Assembly: GCF_014197535.1 (NCBI RefSeq) | Contig: NZ_JACIFV010000027.1 | Span: 1-64,000 of the forward strand | From: Rhizobium aethiopicum | Lineage (GTDB): Bacteria; Pseudomonadota; Alphaproteobacteria; Rhizobiales; Rhizobiaceae | DNA: 64,000 bases | Direction: 5' to 3' | Part shown: piece by piece, positions 16,471 to 27,455 of the stretch | Layout of the letters: every line of letters starts with the position of its first letter | Position numbering within the stretch: position 1 is the first letter of the stretch | Program-made: the position numbers and the translations under genes | The notes under the pieces: generated by a model | Database searches by the model: none | What the model saw: only the letters and a program-made list of their open reading frames with translations | What the model was told of the DNA's origin: nothing

Positions 16471-16612
16471 CGTTTCCTTTGAAACCGATTGATCGGGCTC
16501 TGGACGGCGATGGGCCTGAACCAGCAACGGCGGGGAGATAGCCGGGCGGAGGTATCTCCGATGTGTCTGGTTTGACGGGAAAATGTACCGAACTATTGCG
16601 CTGGGCGCGGGC

Positions 16613-16777
16613 GATACAAAAGAATACAAACTGCCTTATCCGCAGAGACGGCGGGGAAAACTGAGATAGCCCGCCAGATGCCCTGCCGAGGTGGCGCGTT
16701 TGTATCAGAATGTATCTCGGCAGGCGGAGGTTACACTCGCATTCAAAAACTGCAGCCTGTGACATATGGGCGATACA
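16613..16777. promoter_or_regulatory. Repeated GATACA/TGTATC sites in a divergent promoter region
   Basis: GATACA (16613-16618) and AATACA (16623-16628) are direct repeats with a 10-base period; TGTATC at 16701-16706 and again at 16711-16716 has the same period in the opposite orientation; another GATACA lies at 16772-16777. Ten-base-spaced hexamers are how OmpR/PhoB-type regulators bind in tandem. The region (16471-16824) separates the dipZ-like gene from the Tat-exported hydrolase, and an OmpR-type regulator is encoded 1.2 kb away. Confidence 0.5.
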
Positions 16778-16824
16778 AGCCGAACGTCATCTGAGCGCCG
16801 TGATCCATTCGACAGGAGAGACCG

Positions 16825-17877
16825 ATGTCAGAGCAAATCAATCATTACCGCCGCCGTTTCTTCGGCATGACGGCAATCGCGCTTGCAGCCGTCGAATTCG
16901 GCGTGGCCGGCGCGGCCGCAGCCCAACAGCCGCAGTCTTCCAGCGCAGCGCTGCCTGACGTAAAGGCCGGGACCAATACGTCGTTCGAAGCGCTGAAGCA
17001 GATCAAGACCGATGTGCTCGATATCGGTTATGCCGAGGCCGGGAAGGCCGATGGCCCCGTCGTGCTGCTGCTGCACGGGTGGCCTTATGACATCTACAGC
17101 TTCGTCGACGTAGCGCCGCTGCTTGCCTCCGCCGGCTACAGAGTGATCGTGCCTTATCTGCGTGGCTACGGCACGACCCGCTTCCTCGACGACAAGACAC
17201 CGCGCAACGGCCAGCCTTCGGCGCTTGCCGCCGATATGATCGCCCTGCTCGATGCGCTCAAGATTGAAAAGGCTGTTGTTGCCGGTTACGACTGGGGCGG
17301 GCGGACGGCCAACATCATGGCTGCGCTGTGGCCCGAGCGCTGCAAGGCGATGGTCTCGGTCAGCGGTTACCTGATCGGCAGCCAGGAGGCCAACAAGAAG
17401 CCGCTGCCGCCGAAGGCGGAGCTTGCCTGGTGGTACCAGTTCTACTTCGCCACCGAACGCGGCCGCCTGGGCTATCAGAGCAACACTCACGATTTCGCAA
17501 AGCTCATCTGGCAGACTGCATCACCGAAGTGGAATTTCGACGATGCGACTTTCGACAGATCGGCTGCCGCCTTCGACAATCCCGACCATGTGGAGATCGT
17601 CGTCCACAATTATCGCTGGCGCCTGGGACTTGTCGACGGCGAGGCGAAGTATGATGCCTATGAGAAGAAGCTTGCCGGCCTGCCGATGATCTCGGTGCCG
17701 ACGATCACCATGGAAGGCGACGCAAACGGTGCGCCGCATCCCGAGCCTTCCGCCTATGCCGGAAAATTTTCCGGCAGGTATGAGCATCGCACGATCGGCG
17801 GCGGCATCGGCCACAACCTGCCGCAGGAGGCGCCGCAGGCTTTCGCCCAGGCGGTCATCGACGTCGATCGCTTCTGA
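16825..17877 (+). CDS. Tat-exported alpha/beta hydrolase (epoxide-hydrolase-like)
   Basis: The 350-residue protein begins with a twin-arginine signal: YRRRFFGM then a hydrophobic run ending AAAAAQ near residue 33. The fold motifs are LLLHGWPYDIYSF (oxyanion HGWP), the elbow VVAGYDWGGRTAN with Asp nucleophile in GYDWGG, a cap domain, and the terminal GGGIGHNLPQEAP histidine. An Asp nucleophile and HGWP suit epoxide hydrolase or haloalkane dehalogenase relatives. Tat export implies folding or cofactor loading before secretion. It faces the dipZ-like gene across a shared regulatory region. Confidence 0.85.
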   Translation: MSEQINHYRRRFFGMTAIALAAVEFGVAGAAAAQQPQSSSAALPDVKAGTNTSFEALKQIKTDVLDIGYAEAGKADGPVVLLLHGWPYDIYSFVDVAPLLASAGYRVIVPYLRGYGTTRFLDDKTPRNGQPSALAADMIALLDALKIEKAVVAGYDWGGRTANIMAALWPERCKAMVSVSGYLIGSQEANKKPLPPKAELAWWYQFYFATERGRLGYQSNTHDFAKLIWQTASPKWNFDDATFDRSAAAFDNPDHVEIVVHNYRWRLGLVDGEAKYDAYEKKLAGLPMISVPTITMEGDANGAPHPEPSAYAGKFSGRYEHRTIGGGIGHNLPQEAPQAFAQAVIDVDRF

Positions 17878-17991
17878 TCGGCAGCAGAGGCTCGTTGCTC
17901 GAACGGGCGGAATATGCGTAGGTCGCGTCCGGCGCTTCGACATGGCGAACGAGGCGGTGGGCGCGGCCGCAATCGTTGAGGAATGGGCAAT

Positions 17992-18732
17992 ATGGATCAT
18001 GTCGACCACATCCTGATCGTCGACGACGATCGTGAAATCCGCGAGCTGGTCTCAGGCTATCTGCAGAAGAATGGCCTCAGGACCAGCATTGCCGCCGACG
18101 GGCGCCAGATGCGCAGCTTTCTGGAAGCGAATTCCGTCGACTTGATCGTGCTCGACATCATGATGCCGGGCGACGATGGGTTGGTGCTCTGCCGAGAATT
18201 GCGGTCCGGCCGGCACAAGGCGATCCCGATCCTGATGCTGACGGCCCGCACCGACGAGATGGACCGGATCCTCGGGCTGGAGATGGGCGCCGACGACTAT
18301 CTGGCGAAGCCCTTTGCCGCGCGCGAGCTTCTTGCCCGTATCAAGGCGGTGCTGCGGCGCACGCGCATGCTGCCGCCCAACCTGCAGATCAGCGAGGCGG
18401 GACAATTGCTGACCTTCGGCGACTGGAGGCTCGATACCGTCGCCCGTCACCTGCTCGACAAGGATGGGACCGCGATTGCGCTGAGCGGCGCCGAATATCG
18501 CCTGCTTCGTGTCTTCATCGACCATCCGCAGCGCGTGCTCAACCGCGACCAGCTTTTGAGCCTGACGCAGGGCCGTGACGCCGAACTCTTCGATCGCTCG
18601 ATCGATCTTCTTGTCAGCCGCCTGCGGCAGCGTCTCGGGGACGATGCGCGCGAGCCGACCTATATCAAGACGGTGCGCAGCGAAGGTTATGTCTTCTCGG
18701 TTCCGGTCGAAATTTCGGAGCCGCGCCAATGA
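17992..18732 (+). CDS. OmpR-family response regulator
   Basis: The 246-residue regulator has a receiver domain (ILIVDDDREIRELV; phosphoacceptor Asp in LIVLDIMMPGDDG near residue 50; LTARTDE; LAKPF lysine) and a winged-helix DNA-binding domain ending DRSIDLLVSRLRQRLGDD and YIKTVRSEGYVF. I prefer ATG 17992, 9 bases after GAGGA, over ATG 17983. The stop overlaps the kinase start (ATGA), forming a classic two-component operon. Likely targets are sites with 10-base-spaced hexamers such as those at 16.6-16.8 kb. Confidence 0.92.
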   Translation: MDHVDHILIVDDDREIRELVSGYLQKNGLRTSIAADGRQMRSFLEANSVDLIVLDIMMPGDDGLVLCRELRSGRHKAIPILMLTARTDEMDRILGLEMGADDYLAKPFAARELLARIKAVLRRTRMLPPNLQISEAGQLLTFGDWRLDTVARHLLDKDGTAIALSGAEYRLLRVFIDHPQRVLNRDQLLSLTQGRDAELFDRSIDLLVSRLRQRLGDDAREPTYIKTVRSEGYVFSVPVEISEPRQ

Positions 18733-20051
18733 GAGCCGATATCCCCATCCTGTTGGGCCTGATGTGGCCGAGAACGCTCAGATCGCGGATCTTTGTCATT
18801 CTTTTGATCGGCCTGGCCTTCGCCTACGGTCTCTCCTTCAGCGTTCTCTACATGGAGCGCTACATGTCGGCCAAGGCGGTGATGCTCGGCACGCTGGAGA
18901 ATGACGTTGCGACATCGATCGCCGTTCTCGACCGGCTTCCGGCAAGTGAGCGCGGCGACCTTCTGGACTGGCTGAGCCGCGGCAACTACCGCTTCGAACT
19001 CGGGCCCGGCCTGGCCGGTGTGTCCGACAGCTCCAGCAAGGCGAGGGAGATCGCAGGAAAGATAGAGGCGGCCGCCGGACATCGCTTTCCCATCCGCATC
19101 GAACGGATTCCGGGTGAGGTGAACCGGCTGCAGGCGCATCTGACGCTGAGCGACGGAACGCCTCTGACGATCGATGTCACGCCGAGAGGCATCATGCCGA
19201 TCGCCGCATGGCTGCCCTATGTCTTCGCCGTCCAGATGCTGCTCCTCATCCTCTGCACCTGGTTTGCCGTCCGCCAGGCGATCCGGCCGCTCGGCGAACT
19301 CGCTGCTGCCGCCGATGCACTCGATCCTGATAAGGACGGTCAGGCTTTGAGTGAGGCCGGGCCGAGCGAGGTGGCGCATGCGGCAAGAGCATTCAATGCG
19401 ATGCGAGAGAGGATCGCCCACTATCTCGAGGAACGGGTGCAGATATTGGCGGCGATCTCGCACGATCTTCAGACGCCGATCACCCGCATGCGGCTGCGCG
19501 CCGACATGGCGGAGGAGTCACCCGAGAAGGACAAGCTGGTGCATGATCTCTCCGAGATCCAGCGTCTCGTCCAGGACGGCATCGCCTATGCGCGCAGCGC
19601 CCACGGCAGCGGAGAGAAGAATGCTCGCATCGACCTCGCTTCTTTCATCGACAGCATAGCCTACGACTACCAGGACACCGGAAAGGCCGTCACGGTCGTC
19701 GGGCTGGTTGAAGGCGCAGCCTTCACCAGGCCGCACGCTCTTCGCCGTATCCTGTCGAATTTCATCGACAATGCCTTGAAGTTTGCCGGCGCCGCCGAGA
19801 TCAGCGTCGAGCGCGGCGCTGACAACGCCGTCGTCATCAGCGTCATGGATCGCGGGCCCGGCATTCCGGATGATATGCTCCAAGCCGCGATGCAGCCCTT
19901 CTTCCGGCTCGAGCAATCCCGCAACCGGGAGACGGGGGGCACAGGTCTCGGGCTGGCAATTGCCCAGCAGCTGACGGCGAAGATCGGCGGATCTCTGAAG
20001 CTCTACAATCGCTCCGGCGGCGGACTGGTGGCTGAAGTCACTATTCGGTGA
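18729..20051 (+). CDS. Sensor histidine kinase (EnvZ/RstB type)
   Basis: The 440-residue kinase has a transmembrane helix at ~20-40, a ~120-residue periplasmic domain, a second helix at ~160-180, HAMP (ACTWF-following AIRPLGELAAAADAL), the phosphoacceptor histidine in ILAAISHDLQTPITRMRLR near residue 245, and an ATPase with NFIDNALKFAG (N box), DRGPGIPDD (G1) and ETGGTGLGLAIAQQL (G2). The signal is unknown; gene context (thiol-disulfide protein, Ohr) points to envelope or oxidative stress, as inference. Confidence 0.92.
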   Translation: MRADIPILLGLMWPRTLRSRIFVILLIGLAFAYGLSFSVLYMERYMSAKAVMLGTLENDVATSIAVLDRLPASERGDLLDWLSRGNYRFELGPGLAGVSDSSSKAREIAGKIEAAAGHRFPIRIERIPGEVNRLQAHLTLSDGTPLTIDVTPRGIMPIAAWLPYVFAVQMLLLILCTWFAVRQAIRPLGELAAAADALDPDKDGQALSEAGPSEVAHAARAFNAMRERIAHYLEERVQILAAISHDLQTPITRMRLRADMAEESPEKDKLVHDLSEIQRLVQDGIAYARSAHGSGEKNARIDLASFIDSIAYDYQDTGKAVTVVGLVEGAAFTRPHALRRILSNFIDNALKFAGAAEISVERGADNAVVISVMDRGPGIPDDMLQAAMQPFFRLEQSRNRETGGTGLGLAIAQQLTAKIGGSLKLYNRSGGGLVAEVTIR

Positions 20052-20221
20052 CGTGAGAATGTTTTGTACGGGAAAATGTCCTGGACGCCGCATGCTACAT
20101 TTTGTGACACTTCGGCCGTTTCCGGAAACATGCCGGATATATCGGTCCGTCAAACCACACTCCGTCAACCCGGCCGCAGCAGCGGCCAGTCGCATGAGGC
20201 GACGCAACAAGGAGTGTTTCC

Positions 20222-20638
20222 ATGACCAAGATCGACAAGGTCCTCTATACCGGCAAGACCCGCACCACCGGCGGGCGCGATGGCGCCTCGCAGAGCGATG
20301 ACGGAGAGCTGGACATCAAGCTCTCGCCTCCCGGCAGCTCCCGCGCCGGCACCAATCCCGAACAGCTTTTCGCAGCCGGCTGGTCGGCCTGCTTCATCGG
20401 CGCGATCGGCATTGCCGCCGGCAAGTTGAAGGTCAAGGTGCCGGCAGAGACCGCCGTGAATGCCGAGGTCGATCTCGGCACGACCGATGGCGATTATTTC
20501 CTGCAGGCCCGTCTCAAGGTCAGCCTGCCTGGTATTGAAGCGGATGTCGCAAAGGCGCTCGTCGATGAGGCGCACCGGACCTGCCCCTATTCGAAGGCGA
20601 CACGCGGCAATATCCAGGTCGAATTGAGCATTGCCTGA
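20222..20638 (+). CDS. ohr: Organic hydroperoxide resistance protein, Ohr/OsmC family
   Basis: The 138-residue peroxidase contains KVLYTGKTRTTGGRDG, NPEQLFAAGWSACFIGA with the peroxidatic cysteine near residue 58, and HRTCPYSKATRGN with the resolving cysteine near residue 120. Ohr reduces lipid and organic hydroperoxides using lipoyl-dependent thiols. The usual MarR-type regulator OhrR is not adjacent; the two-component system 170 bases upstream is an alternative controller. An AAGGAGTG site precedes the ATG. Confidence 0.88.
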   Translation: MTKIDKVLYTGKTRTTGGRDGASQSDDGELDIKLSPPGSSRAGTNPEQLFAAGWSACFIGAIGIAAGKLKVKVPAETAVNAEVDLGTTDGDYFLQARLKVSLPGIEADVAKALVDEAHRTCPYSKATRGNIQVELSIA

Positions 20639-20700
20639 CTGGCAGGAGCCGAAAGCAAAAAGAGGCGAGGCCGGTCGGGGCCTCGCCGACGGAGGATTAA

Positions 20701-20874
20701 ATGAGATTGATGATCATCTGCGTCCTGGGAGCGGCAGTGTTTGCCGCGCCCTGCATCTACGACATTCGCTCGCAGGAACCTTCGCCGCTTGCAGGCCTCG
20801 TGAAAGCGGCATCGGCAACTTCTGCGGCGCAAGGGCGGCTACTCATCCGAGACCATCAGGAAGAAAGACAATGA
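20701..20874 (+). CDS. Small exported or membrane-anchored protein (57 aa), coupled to GST
   Basis: An ATG at 20701 sits 5 bases after a strong GGAGG site (20691-20695) and opens a 57-codon frame: MRLMIICVLGAAVFAAPCIY, then a polar tail ending RDHQEERQ. The N-terminus resembles a signal peptide or lipoprotein-like segment, with a cysteine near residue 18. The stop overlaps the ATG of the following glutathione transferase (ATGA), indicating translational coupling. I recognise no family; the ribosome site and overlap are the main support. Confidence 0.65.
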   Translation: MRLMIICVLGAAVFAAPCIYDIRSQEPSPLAGLVKAASATSAAQGRLLIRDHQEERQ

Positions 20875-21506
20875 AGCTCTATCAGAACGAGATCTCATCG
20901 GCGACGTCGCGGGTCAGGATCGCGCTCGCCCTGAAGGGGCTGACGGCCGAGGCGCTGCCGGTCACCATTCTTGGCGAGGAGGCCGAGAGCCGGCAGGCCG
21001 GATATCGCAGCGTCAACCCGCAAGGGCTGGTACCGGCCTTGCTGACCGATAGCGGCGTGCTCATCACCCAGTCGCTGGCGATCGTCGAATATCTCGACGA
21101 AATCAAGCCTGAGCCGCCGCTGTTGCCTCAAACGGCGGAAGGCAGGGCGCTGGCCCGCTCGATCGCGCTTGCCATCGCAGCCGAGATCCATGCGCTGCTG
21201 CCGCCGCGGATCGGCCTGCATCTCAAAAGCACTTTCAACGCCGATGCCGATGCGGTCGCCGCGTGGAGCCGTCATTGGGTCGGTGAGGGAATGGCGGCCG
21301 TGGAGAGGATGATTGCCGGCCGCCGGCAAGGCGCCTTCGCAGTCGGCGACCGGCCAAGCATTGCCGATATCTTCCTTTTTCCGCAAGCGGTCAGCGCCCG
21401 GCGCATGGGCTTCGATCTCGTCCGGTGGCCGAATATCGCGGCGATTGTCGCCAAGCTGGAGGCGATCCCGGCTTTCCACGAGAACGCCCCGGCGCCCCGA
21501 CGGTGA
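20871..21506 (+). CDS. Glutathione transferase, zeta-class/maleylacetoacetate-isomerase-like
   Basis: The 211-residue protein has the zeta-class opening NEISSATSRVRIALALKGL with an SSxxS-type active-site loop, SVNPQGLVPALLTDSG containing the cis-proline, ITQSLAIVEYLDE, and a helical C-terminal domain with VGDRPSIADIFLFPQ. This resembles maleylacetoacetate isomerase (tyrosine catabolism), but no fumarylacetoacetase or homogentisate genes are near. A general glutathione-dependent isomerase or transferase is equally possible. Confidence 0.8.
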   Translation: MKLYQNEISSATSRVRIALALKGLTAEALPVTILGEEAESRQAGYRSVNPQGLVPALLTDSGVLITQSLAIVEYLDEIKPEPPLLPQTAEGRALARSIALAIAAEIHALLPPRIGLHLKSTFNADADAVAAWSRHWVGEGMAAVERMIAGRRQGAFAVGDRPSIADIFLFPQAVSARRMGFDLVRWPNIAAIVAKLEAIPAFHENAPAPRR

Positions 21507-21552
21507 TGCGGTCAATGAAGAAGCGGCCGTCAAGAGGTGGCCGCTTCTCTTC

Positions 21553-22951
<1,399 letters not shown>

Positions 22952-23076
22952 CTTGTCTTCCTTCCCTTATCGGAATGACGCCGTCCGGCGAACTTGCTGT
23001 GACAGGATAGTTAGCGCGTGCGCTTGGTTTCGATTAGATGGTATAAACGACAAGAACCCATGAGGAATTTTCATAA

Positions 23077-23970
<894 letters not shown>

Positions 23971-23999
23971 ATCTCGTCGCCGGCCGGATCCGAGACCCT

Positions 24000-24518
24000 C
24001 TATCGGATCTCTTCAAGCCCGACGGTCGCTGCGATGAAATCGGCAATGGCGCCTGTGTCGTCGAGATCGAAGACGGGCAGGGACGTGTCCGTGACGGTGT
24101 GATCGGCGGCGATCGCGCAGATATGGCGATCGCTCGGCGCCAGCGGTTCGCGGTTGGCGGCTTCCAGGCGGCGAGCCTCGATCTTTGGGATCGGCTCGCG
24201 CTTGTAGCCTTCGATCAGTACGAGATCGCAGGGGGCAAGCCGCGCGAGGATTTCCTCGAACTCGGGTTCGGGGGCGCCGCGGAGCTCATGCATGATGGCG
24301 TAACGCGTGCCGGAGACGATGGTGACCTCGTGGGCGCCGGCCTGGCGGTGGCGGTAGCTGTCGGCTCCGACCTTGTCGATGTCGAAATCGTGATGCGCAT
24401 GCTTGATCGTCGAGATCCGGTAGCCGCGGCGGGTGAACTCCGTCACCAGCCGGACGGCAAGCCCTGTTTTGCCCGAGTTCTTCCAGCCGGCGATGCCGAA
24501 GATTTTCGGTGCGGTCAT
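24000..24518 (-). CDS. mobB: Molybdopterin-guanine dinucleotide biosynthesis protein MobB
   Basis: The 172-residue GTP-binding protein has a P-loop GWKNSGKTGLAVRL, then IKHAHHDFDIDKVGADSYRH with the conserved HxH and RxxGA region, and LVLIEGYKREPIPKIE. MobB assists MobA in attaching GMP to molybdopterin. Its start overlaps the mobA stop by 4 bases. Confidence 0.92.
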   Translation of the reverse strand: MTAPKIFGIAGWKNSGKTGLAVRLVTEFTRRGYRISTIKHAHHDFDIDKVGADSYRHRQAGAHEVTIVSGTRYAIMHELRGAPEPEFEEILARLAPCDLVLIEGYKREPIPKIEARRLEAANREPLAPSDRHICAIAADHTVTDTSLPVFDLDDTGAIADFIAATVGLEEIR

Positions 24519-25147
24519 ATGCGCAGGGCCTCCAGCCAGCGTTGCGCCTCGATGAGATCATCCGGCGTGTTGATGTTGAAGAAGGGGTCGAGCAGGCTGG
24601 CGCGGGTCGGATGCAGCGGAAACGCCACTTCCGTAACGTCATGCCGCAACAGGAAGTCGCGCACGCGGCGTTTCTCGTCGGTAGCGATCCACGCTTCCAG
24701 ATCGGCCGCCAGTGTCACCGGCCAGAGACCGAAGACAGGATGACTGCGGCCCGCGGAGGTGGCAACAGCGATCTGCGACGGGCGCTCCAGGGCAGCGGCC
24801 AGGCGGGCGACGAGATCGATGGGAAAGAACGGGCAATCTACAGAGACGGTGACGACATGGGTAATCGCCGGAAGGCCGGCGCCGTAGACCATGGCCGCGT
24901 GGATGCCGGCCATCGGCCCGGCCTTGCCAGGAATGCGGTCGGGAACCGCGGGCACGTCCTCGGCGACTGCGTCGGCGTTAACGGCAACTGAGATGACCTG
25001 CGGCGAGAGACGGAACAGTACATGGCGGAGCAGGCTGTCGGTTCCGAGCATCACCTCCGCCTTGTCGCGACCCATTCGTTGCGAGCGGCCGCCGGCCAGC
25101 ACGACGCCTGCTATATCGGATCTGTCGAGCGGGAATTCAGTCATCAT
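24515..25147 (-). CDS. mobA: Molybdenum cofactor guanylyltransferase MobA
   Basis: The 210-residue nucleotidyltransferase shows VVLAGGRSQRMGRDKAEVML, the GTP-binding loop with catalytic lysine, VSVDCPFFPIDLVARL (metal-binding Asp) and PFFNINTPDDL near the C-terminus. It converts Mo-molybdopterin to the bis-MGD precursor in the cytoplasm. It starts 6 bases after the EamA transporter stop, so the three genes probably form one transcript. A second Met one codon downstream is an alternative start. Confidence 0.93.
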   Translation of the reverse strand: MMTEFPLDRSDIAGVVLAGGRSQRMGRDKAEVMLGTDSLLRHVLFRLSPQVISVAVNADAVAEDVPAVPDRIPGKAGPMAGIHAAMVYGAGLPAITHVVTVSVDCPFFPIDLVARLAAALERPSQIAVATSAGRSHPVFGLWPVTLAADLEAWIATDEKRRVRDFLLRHDVTEVAFPLHPTRASLLDPFFNINTPDDLIEAQRWLEALRI

Positions 25148-25153
25148 CCTGCC

Positions 25154-26062
25154 TCAAACCGGTGAGCGCGGCACCGATTCCTGCGCGGTCGGGGGCACGC
25201 GGCGCTTGGCTTCACGATAGAACGTATAGAGGCCGGAAGCGATGACGATTGCGGCGCCCAAAAGCGTCCAGCTGTCGGGCACTTCGGCGAAGAAGAAAAA
25301 GCCGAGCAGCGAGGAGAAGATCAGGCTGGTATAGCGGAACGGCGCAACGAAGGAGATTTCGCCGGTGCGCATGGCGAGAATGACCGACTGGTAGCCGACG
25401 AGCACCAGCACCGAGGCGAGCAGGAGATGTCCAAGGGAAGTCGCGCTGACCGGCTGCCAGCCGCCGAGTACGGGGATGAGAAGCGCGCCGAAGAAGGAGA
25501 TGGAGGTCGCGGTGATGACGGTGATCATCAACGACGGAATCTCCGGATCGATCGAGCGGGTGGCGAGATCGCGGCCGGCCGTCGTCAGCACCGCGGCAAC
25601 GCAGAGGAGGGCGGCGGCGGTGAATCCTTCCGGTCCGGGGCGGATGATGATCATAACCCCGACAAGACCGACTGTTATCGCCGACCAGCGCCGCCAGCCG
25701 ACGGGTTCGTTGAAGAAGAGCGCGGCACCAAAGGTGACGACCAGCGGCAGCGATTGCAGGATCGCCGAGGCATTGGCGATCGGCATCATGCCGAGTGCGG
25801 TGATATAGGTGACGGCGGAAAACATCTCGCAGATGATGCGCAGGATAATGATCGGCTGCAGCACGACGCGCCAGGAGCGCAGAGCGCCCATTTTCCTGGC
25901 GATGAGATAGACGAGCAGGCTGGTGAAGAGGCCGCGCAGGAACATGATCTCGCCGGCATTCATATAGGCGACCACCGATTTGGAGAGAGCATCGCTCGCG
26001 GAAAAGCCGGCCATCGCCATGCTCATATAGATGGCGCCCTCAGTATTGCGTGACCGCGGCAT
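25154..26062 (-). CDS. DMT-superfamily (EamA) transporter
   Basis: The 302-residue integral protein has ten predicted helices in two EamA repeats; visible landmarks are AGEIMFLRGLFTSLLVYLIA, ANASAILQSLPLVVTFGAAL with FFNEPVGWRRW, and RYTSLIFSSLLGFFFFAEVP. EamA proteins export metabolites or amino-acid derivatives. The start at 26062 follows a weak GGGAATC site; earlier in-frame starts lie in a basic stretch and seem unlikely. Substrate unknown. Confidence 0.85.
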   Translation of the reverse strand: MPRSRNTEGAIYMSMAMAGFSASDALSKSVVAYMNAGEIMFLRGLFTSLLVYLIARKMGALRSWRVVLQPIIILRIICEMFSAVTYITALGMMPIANASAILQSLPLVVTFGAALFFNEPVGWRRWSAITVGLVGVMIIIRPGPEGFTAAALLCVAAVLTTAGRDLATRSIDPEIPSLMITVITATSISFFGALLIPVLGGWQPVSATSLGHLLLASVLVLVGYQSVILAMRTGEISFVAPFRYTSLIFSSLLGFFFFAEVPDSWTLLGAAIVIASGLYTFYREAKRRVPPTAQESVPRSPV

Positions 26063-26379
26063 GAAGAGATTCCCGTTACCTGTGCGCCCCTTCTTAGTCG
26101 GGAAGATACGTGAAGGGAATCGAATGAATGTCACACCCGGGATAAATCGATGATGCGACGCACAATGGTGCTGACGTGACGGCAGGCGCCTCTGCGGAAA
26201 CTGCGGCAACTTACCGTTTTATCTGACGAATTCGGTATTTCGGATATGCACACCGAGGGCACTGATCCAACCAAGACCATCTGCCATCGGCGGATTTTGT
26301 TTCTGCGCGCGGGAAACGGGTGGCTGCACCGTCAGATGTTTGAGATCTGGGACGTCTCAACAACTGGGGAGAAACGGAT
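26063..26379. other. Divergent intergenic region with a TTGAGA-N9-TCTCAA inverted repeat
   Basis: The 317-base gap separates the EamA gene from an SDR gene. TTGAGA at 26340-26345 and TCTCAA at 26355-26360 form a short inverted repeat 20 bases before the SDR start codon, a possible operator overlapping the leader. No other structure is obvious. Confidence 0.4.
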
Positions 26380-27147
26380 ATGACACTTCTTAACGCTAAA
26401 ACCGCGATCATCACCGGCGCAAGCTCGGGCATCGGCCGCGCGGCGGCGAAGGTTTTTGCACGGCAAGGCGCGAAGCTGGTGATCAACGGCCGGCGGCAGG
26501 ATGCACTCGATGCCGTCGTCGCCGAAATCGAAGCGGAGGGCGGAGAGGCGGTCGCTGTTGCCGGCGATGTCAGGGACGAGGCGCTGCAGGAAAGACTGGC
26601 CGAAACGGCGGTCTCGCGTTTCAGCAAACTCGATATCGCCTTCAACAATGCCGGCGGTCTTGGCGAGATGGGGCCGGTTGGCGGACTGTCGCTGGAGGGC
26701 TGGCGCGAGACGATCGAGACCAATCTGACCGCCGCCTTCCTCGGCGCCAAACACCAGTCGGCGGCAATGGGAGAGGGTGGCGGTTCGCTGATCTTCACCT
26801 CCACCTTCGTCGGCTACACCGCCGGCATGCCCGGCATGGGCGCCTATGCGGCGAGCAAGGCCGGTTTGATCGGTCTCGTGCAGGTGCTCGCCGCCGAACT
26901 CGCGTCACGCAACATCCGCGTCAACGCCCTTCTGCCCGGCGGCACCGATACGCCCGCCAGCATCACCAACGCTCCTGACGCGACGCCGGAAGTGCTTGCC
27001 TTCGTCAACGGGCTGCATGCGCTGAAGCGCATGGCTCGGCCGGAAGAGATCGCCAATGCGGCGTTGTTTCTGGCGTCGGATCTATCGAGTTTCGTGACGG
27101 GGACGGCGATGCTGGCGGATGGCGGGGTGTCGATCAGCCGGACGTAG
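26380..27147 (+). CDS. Short-chain dehydrogenase/reductase (SDR)
   Basis: The 255-residue oxidoreductase has the cofactor motif TGASSGIGRAAA, an NGRR pattern suggesting NADP(H) preference, NNAGGLGEMG, catalytic Ser (TSTFVGYTAG) and YAASKAG (Tyr/Lys), and a classical C-terminal GTAMLADGGVSI. It is preceded by ACTGGGGAGAAACGGAT, a fair ribosome site. No functional partner is adjacent, and the substrate is unknown. Confidence 0.88.
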   Translation: MTLLNAKTAIITGASSGIGRAAAKVFARQGAKLVINGRRQDALDAVVAEIEAEGGEAVAVAGDVRDEALQERLAETAVSRFSKLDIAFNNAGGLGEMGPVGGLSLEGWRETIETNLTAAFLGAKHQSAAMGEGGGSLIFTSTFVGYTAGMPGMGAYAASKAGLIGLVQVLAAELASRNIRVNALLPGGTDTPASITNAPDATPEVLAFVNGLHALKRMARPEEIANAALFLASDLSSFVTGTAMLADGGVSISRT

Positions 27148-27203
27148 GGTTTATGACGGGGGGCGGTTCATTTTGTCGTGGCAATGAAAGAGGTGCCGTG
27201 TAG

Positions 27204-27365
27204 CCCCCTCATCTGCCTGCCGGCATCTTCTCCCCGCTGGGGAGAAGGGACTCGTGGCAGCGCCTCGCTCGATTTGAGACGTTTGCGGTAGGTGTGGCCA
27301 CCGTGCGGCTTGCTCACCCTTCGCCCCAGCGGGGAGAAGATGCCCGTAGGGCAGATGAGGGGGGT
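27204..27365. repeat. Rhizobial palindromic intergenic element, family 1 copy B
   Basis: The element starts CCCCCTCATCTGCC and ends with the inverse GCAGATGAGGGGG. Inside, GCATCTTCTCCCC and GGGGAGAAGATGC arms pair, and each outer half holds its own small CCCCGCTGGGG hairpin. The centre (GACTCGTGGCAGCGCCTC ... TGAGACGTTTGCGGTAGG) is shared with copy D near 48.5 kb. It fills most of the 308-base gap between two convergent SDR genes. Confidence 0.8.
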
Positions 27366-27455
27366 GAGGAGCGGCAGCGACGAACGCCTTGAGCGGCAAG
27401 CGAAAGGCAGATGGCCGCTTCAGGTTTCAGCTTCAGTGCCGCCCCAAGTTCCCGC

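Noticed and set aside
15274-16482. 402-codon plus-strand frame opposite the dipZ-like gene
   Set aside because: Gly/Arg/Asp-rich antisense product; the minus strand has clear CcdA and thioredoxin motifs.
20871-21506. Calling the GST a definite maleylacetoacetate isomerase with symbol maiA
   Set aside because: The zeta-class opening fits, but no tyrosine or homogentisate degradation genes are near, so the specific function is not supported.
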